From contig SYDV01000449.1 of NCBI GenBank assembly GCA_005801395.1, positions 1-6,584 of the forward strand: 6,584 bases of DNA, written 5' to 3'. The DNA is from Planctomycetia bacterium. Its GTDB lineage: Bacteria; Planctomycetota; UBA11346. Below are positions 1 to 4,968 of the stretch, piece after piece. The first letter of the stretch is position 1. The number at the start of each line of letters is the position of its first letter. A program made the translations under genes and the position numbers. The notes under the pieces are model-generated. The model was given only the letters and a program-made list of their open reading frames with translations. It made no database searches and was not told where the DNA came from.

Positions 1-25
1 TACGGTCTTTGCTCGATAGCCCCAT
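1..25 (-). CDS. Start of an unidentified gene, cut by the window edge
   Basis: An ATG at 25-23 on the minus strand opens a frame that reads MGLSSKDR before the sequence ends. It is supported by a ribosome binding site, AAGGTGAT, four bases upstream, one of the best in the window. It lies 60 bp downstream of the prepilin peptidase stop codon on the same strand, so the two may be co-transcribed. Eight residues are too few to assign a family. A short soluble start like this occurs in type IV pilus assembly ATPase-like proteins such as PilM, and the neighbour would fit, but that is only a guess from context. Confidence 0.5.
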
Positions 26-29
26 CGTA

Positions 30-37
30 ATCACCTT
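30..37 (-). promoter_or_regulatory. Strong ribosome binding site for the gene starting at 25
   Basis: The minus strand reads AAGGTGAT followed by TACG and ATG. AGGTGAT is complementary to the 3' end of bacterial 16S rRNA, and the spacing is close to ideal. This is the main reason to believe in the truncated gene at the left edge, since most other genes here have weak or no such site. Confidence 0.6.
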
Positions 38-85
38 ACCTCACCATGATTACAGACTCTTATCAGGCTAAACCTGCCCGTTTGA

Positions 86-1237
86 TTAGAACCCCGTCAT
101 CCTACCAAGCAGCAAGCGATGCAATTCAGGTCCATAAAGCAGCGCCAAAACGGCACCTACGGCCAACCACGGACCAAACGGGATTTCACGTTGCTTGTGC
201 AATAAGCGCATCGGCAAGCCCACCAAGGTACCCACAATCGCCGCGCCAAAGAACGCATACAACACGCCGACGGGACCTAAAAACGCACCCACCGGCGCCA
301 GGAATTTCACATCGCCAAATCCCATCGCATTGCGACGGAAAGCCATGGTGCCCAGCAAGCCAACGCAATAAAGCGACAGCCATCCCATCAGGCTACCATA
401 AATGGCCATCGCCCCCTGCGTTGCGCACATGATCCACCAGCCATTAGGGCCACCAGGTTGGAAATAAACTACAGCTAAAACCGCGAGCGTTGGCGGTACC
501 GTCACCGCGATGTACCACAAAACACCAATACGGAATCCACGATGATCAGGTTCACCCCAACGTTGTTCTGGTGGACAAAAACTGCTGTAAACCCAGCGCG
601 CCAACGGCAGTGATGCCAATAATAATCCCAAAGCCACGGCAACGCTCACTGCAAAAATGGTGATAAAATGGCTAGGCGTCATCACCGCATTGCGAAAGAC
701 ATCAAATTGCACCAACCATTCCTGTGGATTAAATAATTTATGATGCGACATCCCTACGCCGGTACCAACTGCCAACCACGGAGCAGCAGCCTGAAATGGT
801 TTGGTAATTTCATCTGGAATAATGGTGTGCTCTAAATCAATGAATGACGACACGACTAACAAATAAGCCATCGACAGCACCGCTGCACCAGCAATGGCTC
901 GCGCGATAGGTTCGTCAACACCTGCCTGTATTAACCACGGTGAAACCGCATAAGGACTTACCGTCGCCCACCACACCACCGTACCACTGACGGCTGCCAC
1001 CGCGAGTTCCAGAATTAAGTAACGCGGACTAAATTTAACATCACACCAGCGACAGCGACCACGTAAAATTAAATAACTAATCACCGGCAAATTATCGTAC
1101 CACTGCACATGCGTTCCGCAGCTGTAACAACGGCTCGGCGGCAACACGACGCTTTCATTTCGCGGCAAACGATGAATGCACACATTCAGGAACGAGCCAA
1201 TGAAGGCACCAAACAAAAACGCAATGACAGCGGACAT
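86..1237 (-). CDS. pilD: Prepilin peptidase / N-methyltransferase (A24 family), enlarged
   Basis: An inner-membrane aspartic protease that cleaves the leader of type IV prepilins or type II secretion pseudopilins and N-methylates the new first residue. With the ATG at 1237 it has 383 residues. The N-terminus shows the GSFLNVCIHRLPR signature (14-26). A zinc-binding four-cysteine methylase domain follows, with C37, C40, C62 and C65. The first catalytic aspartate is D134 in FIDLEHTIIPD and the second is D309 in GFGDVK, followed by FGPWLAVGA near the C-terminus. The family is usually about 250-300 residues. The extra length lies between the two catalytic aspartates (about 150-270) and includes further hydrophobic segments. 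The frame is open to a TTG at 1303, adding 22 polar residues. Neither start has a clear ribosome binding site, but the ATG places the first membrane helix where the family has it. The symbol is by family; gspO/pulO/comC are equivalents. Confidence 0.93.
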   Translation of the reverse strand: MSAVIAFLFGAFIGSFLNVCIHRLPRNESVVLPPSRCYSCGTHVQWYDNLPVISYLILRGRCRWCDVKFSPRYLILELAVAAVSGTVVWWATVSPYAVSPWLIQAGVDEPIARAIAGAAVLSMAYLLVVSSFIDLEHTIIPDEITKPFQAAAPWLAVGTGVGMSHHKLFNPQEWLVQFDVFRNAVMTPSHFITIFAVSVAVALGLLLASLPLARWVYSSFCPPEQRWGEPDHRGFRIGVLWYIAVTVPPTLAVLAVVYFQPGGPNGWWIMCATQGAMAIYGSLMGWLSLYCVGLLGTMAFRRNAMGFGDVKFLAPVGAFLGPVGVLYAFFGAAIVGTLVGLPMRLLHKQREIPFGPWLAVGAVLALLYGPELHRLLLGRMTGF

Positions 1238-1341
1238 TGGTACGGTTGTCGCCCAACCGGAGCTAACGTCAATTCGTAGCTCTGCGGTACGGCTGGTGGT
1301 CAACGGTGCAGCGCGACTTAGCTCATCCGCACCAGGATGGC

Positions 1342-1358
1342 GAATTGGTCACCAATTC
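1342..1358. promoter_or_regulatory. Perfect 17-bp palindrome upstream of the prepilin peptidase gene
   Basis: GAATTGGT and ACCAATTC face each other across one central base. The site is 105 bp upstream of the ATG at 1237 and 39 bp upstream of the alternative TTG. A minus-strand TTGACT (1372-1367) lies just upstream. If that is a -35 box, a poor -10 (ACCAAT, 1349-1344) would fall inside the palindrome, which is how repressor operators are often placed. The dyad is seen directly; the operator role is inference. Confidence 0.35.
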
Positions 1359-1509
1359 ACTGGGAAAGTCAATAAAACGCAACCAATGGTGGAATGACCG
1401 GCGTGAGGAATCGCCTTATTCAAGAACCATCCCGGCTGCGCCGCCCCAGATGAATGTAACTTCTGCGAGCAAGACAAAAGACAGTTATTAACCACAGAGT
1501 GCACAGAAC

Positions 1510-1550
1510 ACACAGAGAAAAGAGATGTCCCATCTCTGTGTGTTCTGTGC
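1510..1550. repeat. 41-bp hairpin segment interrupting the left outer arm
   Basis: This segment has no counterpart in the right arm, where the flanking pieces are contiguous. It folds back with sequence on its left: GCACAGAACACACAGAGA (1501-1518) pairs exactly with 1533-1550 across a 14-base loop. Inside that, AGAGATG (1521-1527) pairs with CATCTCT (1531-1537). It looks like a partial inverted copy of the CACAGAGNN unit, either inserted here or lost from the right arm. Confidence 0.8.
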
Positions 1551-1567
1551 CAATGCTATTCGGCTAA

Positions 1568-1590
1568 ATTTTACGATTTTATCGTAAAAT
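1568..1590. repeat. Perfect 10-bp stem, 3-base loop hairpin
   Basis: ATTTTACGAT and ATCGTAAAAT are separated by TTT. The hairpin sits immediately inside the left outer arm of the larger element and has no matching copy next to the right arm. It has no T-run after either side, so it does not look like an ordinary terminator. Confidence 0.8.
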
Positions 1591-1601
1591 AGGCCCATTT
1601 G

Positions 1602-1739
1602 GAGAGATTAACCACAGAGTTCACAGAGCGCACAGAGATGGAAAATTAAATCATATCGTCATATTTATACCAGATAAGACGAACTGTGAACTCAATTGCT
1701 CGCCTCTGTGCGCTCTGTGAACTCTGTGGTAAATCTCTC
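1602..1739. repeat. Inner 36-bp inverted repeat with 66-base loop
   Basis: 1602-1637 (GAGAGATTAACC then three CACAGAGNN-type units) is the reverse complement of 1704-1739 with one mismatch (TTAACC against TTTACC). The loop (1638-1703) is AT-rich. It can itself fold, with TCGTC (1656-1660) and TTAT (1665-1668) pairing with ATAA (1674-1677) and GACGA (1678-1682). A partial extra copy, GTGAACTC at 1686-1693, is complementary to GAGTTCAC at 1618-1625. Confidence 0.85.
1664..1690 (-). promoter_or_regulatory. Candidate leftward promoter in the apical loop
   Basis: On the minus strand TTCACA (1690-1685) is followed after 15 bases by TATAAA (1669-1664), preceded by TGG, giving an extended -10 of the TGNTATAAT type. 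Both hexamers differ from the sigma-70 consensus at one position, but the spacer is short. It would transcribe through the left half of the repeat element towards the prepilin peptidase gene. An AT-rich loop can match by chance. Confidence 0.3.
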
Positions 1740-1878
1740 TAAAAACCGCTTAATAGGTGGAAAAATGCCTTATTCTTAGCCGAATAGCATTGGTTCTGTG
1801 CACTCTGTGGTTAACAAGAATTGAGCGGTAAGAAAAGGGGCCAAAAATGAACCGCAGGAACGGTGCCCTAAATCAGAG

Positions 1879-2190
1879 TCAATGCGCTGGAATCGCTGTC
1901 GACGATGGCGCGGGGATGCTGTCGTGGTCCTTTGGTAATGGACTAAATAAACGATCAATCGTGGCGCGTGCCCGCGTTGGGATTTCTTTTATGTTTCCCT
2001 GTCGCAATTGTGTCGCAATTTGATCACGCGATTTAGGGCCAACCCCAGGTAACGCATCGGCCATCCATGGCGTTGCATCTGATAGCGGCATAAGCGGTGG
2101 AATATTCGCACCCGGTGCTGGTCGCCACGCCAATCCGGCGATAACCAGCATGACCAATACCAAGGCAAAAGCAGGTGCGCGATGAGCCAT
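1879..2190 (-). CDS. Small membrane-anchored helix-hairpin-helix (ComEA-like) protein
   Basis: A 103-residue protein. Residues 5-22 are a hydrophobic stretch that could be an N-terminal anchor or signal sequence (ALVLVMLVIAGLAW). Residues 46-60 (DALPGVGPKSRDQIA) match the first hairpin of the helix-hairpin-helix fold seen in ComEA and related DNA-binding proteins. The expected second hairpin is degenerate, with PTRARATIDRLF (71-82) lacking the GIG turn. The tail is proline-rich. ComEA binds incoming DNA outside the cytoplasmic membrane during natural transformation, so a similar location is plausible here but the role is not shown. The ATG at 2190 is ten bases after the prmC stop codon and has AGGCGA upstream, so it is probably translated from the prmC transcript. 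Longer upstream frames overlap prmC and are not credible. Confidence 0.72.
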   Translation of the reverse strand: MAHRAPAFALVLVMLVIAGLAWRPAPGANIPPLMPLSDATPWMADALPGVGPKSRDQIATQLRQGNIKEIPTRARATIDRLFSPLPKDHDSIPAPSSTAIPAH

Positions 2191-2200
2191 GGGCGTTCGC

Positions 2201-3049
2201 CTATTTCGCCAAAGCGGTGATATGTGCAATGCGATCTTTTCCTCCACCATCCGGCACAATCGCGCAGGTCCACCCGAGTTCCTGTGCGAACAGAGAAATA
2301 GCCGGGCCTTGTTGCCAGCCATGCTCTAAAAATGCTTGCCCGGTGGATGGCACCAACAAGCGTTTTAAATCCGCTAATAATGGACGAATTAAATCTAAAC
2401 CATCATTTCCCGCAAATAAAGCCAACGCCGGCTCAAAGGCTAATTCGGGATCGCATAAATTCCGTTCCGATTCGCCAATGTAAGGCAAATTCGCCACGAC
2501 GATATCAAATGGTCCAGGTAAATGTGCGGCTAAAAATCCTTCATGCCATTCTACCGGCAAACCTAACCGCTCGCCATTCGCACGCGCTATTTGTAACGCT
2601 TCACCACTGACATCACTAGCACTCACTGTCCATGTTGGACGCGCTTGTTTAAGCGCGAGCGCAATGGCGCCGGAACCGGTACCGACATCCAGCACGCGAA
2701 TGTCCTCACGATCAGCAAATGTTTTTAATATGAGTTCAACTAATTCTTCGGTTTCTGGACGCGGCACCAACACTCCTGGCCCAACTTTTAATTGCAGCGA
2801 CATGAAATCCTGCGTGCCTAACACATACGCCAACGGTTCGCGACGACCACGACGCTTAACTAATTCGCGTAATCGCGTGACGTCAGTTTCCTCAATCGGC
2901 ATGTCAAAACGCGTGTATAAATCCATACGTGAGAGACCTAGGGTCTCAGCAAAAATCCATTCCGTTTCCCGACGCGCATTCGGCAATCCATGTTTGGTCA
3001 GGTAATCTGTGCTGCGACGCACCAAATCCATAAGGGTCGGCAATGACAT
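2201..3049 (-). CDS. prmC: Peptide chain release factor N5-glutamine methyltransferase
   Basis: Cytoplasmic SAM-dependent enzyme that methylates the glutamine of the GGQ motif in release factors RF1 and RF2, raising termination efficiency. With ATG at 3049 it has 282 residues, typical for PrmC/HemK. The N-terminal helical domain that contacts the release factor spans about 1-75, including the REPLAYVLG motif (70-78). The Rossmann domain follows: LVPRPETEELVE (94-105), the SAM-binding loop VLDVGTGSGAIALAL (119-133), an acidic D146, and the substrate motif as NLPY (187-190) rather than the commoner NPPY. The proline-tyrosine pair that holds the glutamine is kept. EHGWQQG (242-248) replaces the usual E(I)GxxQG. 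The frame extends to a TTG at 3118, but those 23 residues are outside the usual family start. It heads a pair with the helix-hairpin-helix gene and is divergent from the tRNA gene. Confidence 0.95.
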   Translation of the reverse strand: MSLPTLMDLVRRSTDYLTKHGLPNARRETEWIFAETLGLSRMDLYTRFDMPIEETDVTRLRELVKRRGRREPLAYVLGTQDFMSLQLKVGPGVLVPRPETEELVELILKTFADREDIRVLDVGTGSGAIALALKQARPTWTVSASDVSGEALQIARANGERLGLPVEWHEGFLAAHLPGPFDIVVANLPYIGESERNLCDPELAFEPALALFAGNDGLDLIRPLLADLKRLLVPSTGQAFLEHGWQQGPAISLFAQELGWTCAIVPDGGGKDRIAHITALAK

Positions 3050-3148
3050 GGCCCGAACGATATGATGATTATGGACCGGGGCTAGGTCAGGAAATTTAAC
3101 CGACAATAAACACGACAAAAATCACCGCGAATCGTTTTTCGCACTGCG

Positions 3149-3177
3149 TTGACAACATATGACCACCAACAGACTAA
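3149..3177 (+). promoter_or_regulatory. Possible tRNA-Glu promoter
   Basis: A consensus -35 hexamer, TTGACA, occurs at 3149-3154, 39 bases before the tRNA. At 17-base spacing the -10 position reads GACTAA (3172-3177), a poor match to TATAAT. The -35 box and its distance are suitable, but the weak -10 keeps this tentative. Confidence 0.35.
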
Positions 3178-3192
3178 CTGGCATGACTATGG

Positions 3193-3268
3193 GCTCCCAT
3201 CGTCTAGAGGCCTAGGACAACGGGTTCTCATCTCGTGAACGCGAGTTCGAATCTCGCTGGGAGTACCA
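3193..3268 (+). tRNA. tRNA-Glu (anticodon CTC)
   Basis: A complete 76-base tRNA with encoded CCA end. The acceptor stem pairs GCTCCCA with TGGGAGT, and the first pair is a G-U wobble. The D arm GTCTAGAGGCCTAGGAC is typical of bacterial tRNA-Glu. The anticodon stem is ACGGG with CTCGT (one G-U), and its loop TTCTCAT puts CTC at 3227-3229, reading GAG codons. The variable loop is GAAC. The T arm is GCGAG, TTCGAAT, CTCGC. The discriminator base is A. Many bacteria, including E. coli, use only the TTC isoacceptor for glutamate, so a separate CTC gene implies that another tRNA-Glu(TTC) exists elsewhere in the genome. Confidence 0.96.
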
Positions 3269-3271
3269 AAC

Positions 3272-3303
3272 AAAAAACCTCGCCATGATTGGCGAGGTTT
3301 TTT
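3272..3303. terminator. Bidirectional rho-independent terminator
   Basis: A 7-bp GC-rich core, CCTCGCC with GGCGAGG, closes a 6-base loop (ATGATT) and is flanked by six A on the left and six T on the right, so the stem can extend to 13 bp. On the plus strand it ends the tRNA transcript four bases after CCA. On the minus strand the A-run becomes a T-run, so it can also stop transcription from the glycosidase gene that ends at 3372 and prevent antisense reading into the tRNA. Confidence 0.92.
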
Positions 3304-3371
3304 ATTGCGGCCGCAAATAGACAAAGATGAGTGATGTTTTACTAAACCATTACCGAAATTATTGATCTGAT

Positions 3372-4166
3372 TCAAGGCTGAGATGGCGCAGTAAAGACCA
3401 ACGCGTTTCTGATAGGTCCACGCTCATTTAAATCCCAACCTGGTAAGCTACAGGACATCCCTGTCGATGGGCCTCCATCTAAATTAAGTGCTCGTTCAAT
3501 CGGTGAGCCGCCTAATAATTCAGTTTGCGATAACATAAAATTAGCAACTTCATGAAGTGTAAACGCTTTGGCAATTATCAGCACTAAGTCGCGTTGAGCA
3601 TTGATCGCAATAATCGTACGTGGAGCACGCGCTGCTGTCGGCTGTACGCCCAAAACTCCCCCAGGATCAATAATATAAGGGCCGGCCTGTATTGCGTATT
3701 GTTGCTGCGTAAGATCGACATCGCGCAACCCCAAGGTCAACACCCCCTGCTGATTAATCGCCACAATTCCTGACAAGGGCTTTTTATCACTCACGGGCTG
3801 TAATGTCACACCAGCCACTTGCAATAATCCTAAGGTGTTAAATTTCTGATCAAAATAACCCCCATTAATCGCAATTATGGCGTCCTTCTGGCGCTCACGC
3901 ATCTGCTTTATAAATAACGCGCCAACAGGAAACGTGATTGATTGATCCTCCAGATGAACCTGATAACGCTGATTACGCAATATAACTATTTGCAAGTCAC
4001 CACGAATTTTATCGCTGATCTGCCATAAGACACGTTGGATAGTACCGGATTGATGAGGTAAATCAGATATCGGCTTCGTAATAGTAATGGAATTATCTGC
4101 CGCAAGTAATGCGCTAACTAGGAAATTTATTAATGTGATTCGTAATAACATCTTACCCAAAAACAC
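3372..4166 (-). CDS. Exported phosphodiester glycosidase (NAGPA-like, DUF2233)
   Basis: A 264-residue protein. Residues 6-23 (MLLRITLINFLVSALLAA) form a signal peptide, so the enzyme should act outside the cytoplasmic membrane. The NAGPA domain follows at about 58-262: AIINGGYFD-like AINGGYFD (99-106), QAGPYIIDPGG (160-170), the conserved arginine in RAPRTIIAI (180-188), and the catalytic-region signature LNLDGGPSTGM (228-238 region), ending with PIRNALVF. The family includes the mammalian uncovering enzyme that removes GlcNAc from phosphodiesters, and bacterial relatives act on glycosyl phosphodiesters of envelope polymers. The actual substrate here is unknown. The start is GTG at 4166 because AGGAG lies nine bases upstream. 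The alternative ATG at 4151 has no such site and would leave one base between it and the previous stop. The gene overlaps the upstream membrane protein by 14 bp. Confidence 0.9.
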   Translation of the reverse strand: MFLGKMLLRITLINFLVSALLAADNSITITKPISDLPHQSGTIQRVLWQISDKIRGDLQIVILRNQRYQVHLEDQSITFPVGALFIKQMRERQKDAIIAINGGYFDQKFNTLGLLQVAGVTLQPVSDKKPLSGIVAINQQGVLTLGLRDVDLTQQQYAIQAGPYIIDPGGVLGVQPTAARAPRTIIAINAQRDLVLIIAKAFTLHEVANFMLSQTELLGGSPIERALNLDGGPSTGMSCSLPGWDLNERGPIRNALVFTAPSQP

Positions 4167-4821
4167 AGATCGCCGCTCCTGCGCCGATCACGGCGATTCG
4201 CCATGGGCCTGACAACATGACTCCGGCAGCAATTAATCCGACGCCTGCGCAAATCCAGATGCACTCGCGTGGAATATCGCTCATTTGAATGAGAATTGCA
4301 GCGCAGGTGGTGAGCATCAAAATAGAGATTGGCCACCAACGATGGGGTGGATCTTCTAAGTCATTTTGTGGGCCTTGATCTAAAACAGAGACGATGGCAA
4401 GTGCAGGAAGTGTCACGACAGGTAATAACATCGCGAGCGCAATGCGCGCGCTCCATGACCAGGTGCTATACGGCTGTCCGTAACGAATCGACCAAGGATT
4501 CCATCGCCACATTGCATAACACGCCAGCGCTAAGGACATGCCCGTTGGAAATAAACCGATGCGAACCAGGCCACCTCCGATTGGTTCGGTATACGCCGCA
4601 GCCGCGCCAGATGGTTTTAGGAATAACGCCAAAATAATAATTGCGCCAAAGATGTTAACCAAAGCTAGCCAACGCGTGACTCCTTTGTTGGCCTTTGGTG
4701 CTGCCCAATCGAGAATGGCTGCGGCAACGGCGCCGACACTGACAATAGCTGCCGGAGTCAACGCAACTAACAGACTGTGTTGGTCAAGTAATCCAGGAGG
4801 AGTAATCTGAGTAACAGGCAT
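4153..4821 (-). CDS. Multi-pass membrane protein of unknown function
   Basis: A 222-residue, very hydrophobic protein I do not recognise. About seven membrane helices can be drawn, near 16-38, 51-68, 86-105, 125-147, 162-180, 187-204 and 206-221. Loops are short. The one longer polar loop (about 148-162, LDQGPQNDLEDPPHRW) is acidic, and a tryptophan-rich stretch (104-124) precedes helix four. No catalytic motif is visible. The last helix runs straight to the stop codon, so there is no C-terminal tail. The ATG at 4821 is the first start in the frame but has no clear ribosome binding site. It is the first gene of a pair with the exported glycosidase and is divergent from the membrane-methyltransferase gene, which suggests, without proving, an envelope-related function. 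Confidence 0.75.
   Translation of the reverse strand: MPVTQITPPGLLDQHSLLVALTPAAIVSVGAVAAAILDWAAPKANKGVTRWLALVNIFGAIIILALFLKPSGAAAAYTEPIGGGLVRIGLFPTGMSLALACYAMWRWNPWSIRYGQPYSTWSWSARIALAMLLPVVTLPALAIVSVLDQGPQNDLEDPPHRWWPISILMLTTCAAILIQMSDIPRECIWICAGVGLIAAGVMLSGPWRIAVIGAGAAICVFG
4176..4180 (-). promoter_or_regulatory. Ribosome binding site that sets the GTG start of the glycosidase gene
   Basis: The minus strand reads AGGAG (4180-4176), nine bases, then GTG (4166-4164). The site lies inside the coding end of the upstream membrane protein gene, so the two genes are probably translated in a coupled way. Confidence 0.6.
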
Positions 4822-4968
4822 GGCAGAGCGGTATTGAGGGGATAAATCGGGTTATAGCAACGTAGATGTACCCATGTGGCGTACCATGAAGTCAGCACTC
4901 TGAAAGAGCAGAATGGCTACGCGGCTGCCACCTGCTTGCGCCTGGGCATAGAACTCGCAGCTTCCGTC

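Larger units (their letters stand above)
1488..1814. repeat. 327-bp nested inverted-repeat element with CACAGAGNN motifs
   Basis: The right arm (1776-1814) is 39 bp, running from TTAGCCGAATAGCATTG to CTCTGTGGTTAA. Its exact reverse complement is on the left in two pieces, 1488-1509 (22 bp) and 1551-1567 (17 bp), separated by 41 bp. Between the arms are a 10-bp hairpin (1568-1590) and a 36-bp inverted repeat (1602-1637 with 1704-1739). The arms carry a 9-base periodic motif, CACAGAGNN, in two or three tandem copies. The block has no open frame with protein-like character. I see no transposase and no obvious target duplication at the ends. From memory, intergenic repeats of this ACCACAGAG type occur widely in several bacterial phyla, and their function is unknown. 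It could be a non-autonomous mobile element, a structured RNA or a terminator block. Confidence 0.85.
1238..1878. other. 640-bp gap without a convincing gene
   Basis: The gap lies between the prepilin peptidase gene and the helix-hairpin-helix gene, both on the minus strand. From 1304 to 1487 there is a palindrome and no believable coding frame. From 1488 to 1814 there is the nested inverted-repeat element. From 1815 to 1878 I see nothing firm, only a 4-bp-stem hairpin downstream of the helix-hairpin-helix stop codon, too weak to call a terminator. The few open frames read through repeats or are short and polar. Confidence 0.7.

Noticed and set aside
46..432. Plus-strand 128-residue frame
   Set aside because: It is the antisense shadow of the prepilin peptidase gene, with a low-complexity, proline- and arginine-rich translation.
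1423..1488. Short hydrophobic minus-strand peptide (about 22 codons) beside the repeat
   Set aside because: It has no standard start codon, as the frame is preceded by a stop and opens with CTG, and no ribosome binding site. It is too short to separate from chance.
1306..1491. Plus-strand 61-residue frame in the gap
   Set aside because: It has no ribosome binding site, no hydrophobic or motif structure and unremarkable composition. It lies opposite the likely regulatory region.
1488..1814. CRISPR array, because of regularly recurring short motifs
   Set aside because: The repeats are inverted and nested, the tandem unit is only 9 bases, and there are no spacers of uniform length or cas genes.
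1776..1958. Minus-strand 60-residue frame ending in the repeat
   Set aside because: It reads the repeat arm as protein (the TECTEP-type translation typical of such repeats) and overlaps the end of the helix-hairpin-helix gene.
1989..2273. Minus-strand 94-residue frame overlapping prmC and the helix-hairpin-helix gene
   Set aside because: It is in a different frame from both real genes, and its translation is rich in W, H and C with no family features.
3050..3118. N-terminal extension of PrmC from a TTG
   Set aside because: The extra residues fall outside the family's normal start and there is no ribosome binding site. The ATG at 3049 gives a typical length.
3305..3316. 12-bp palindrome TTGCGGCCGCAA after the terminator
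   Set aside because: It is short, stands alone, and is not placed at a promoter. A palindrome of this length can occur by chance.
3187..3375. Minus-strand 62-residue frame
   Set aside because: It runs through the tRNA gene and the terminator in antisense, so its sequence is explained by them.
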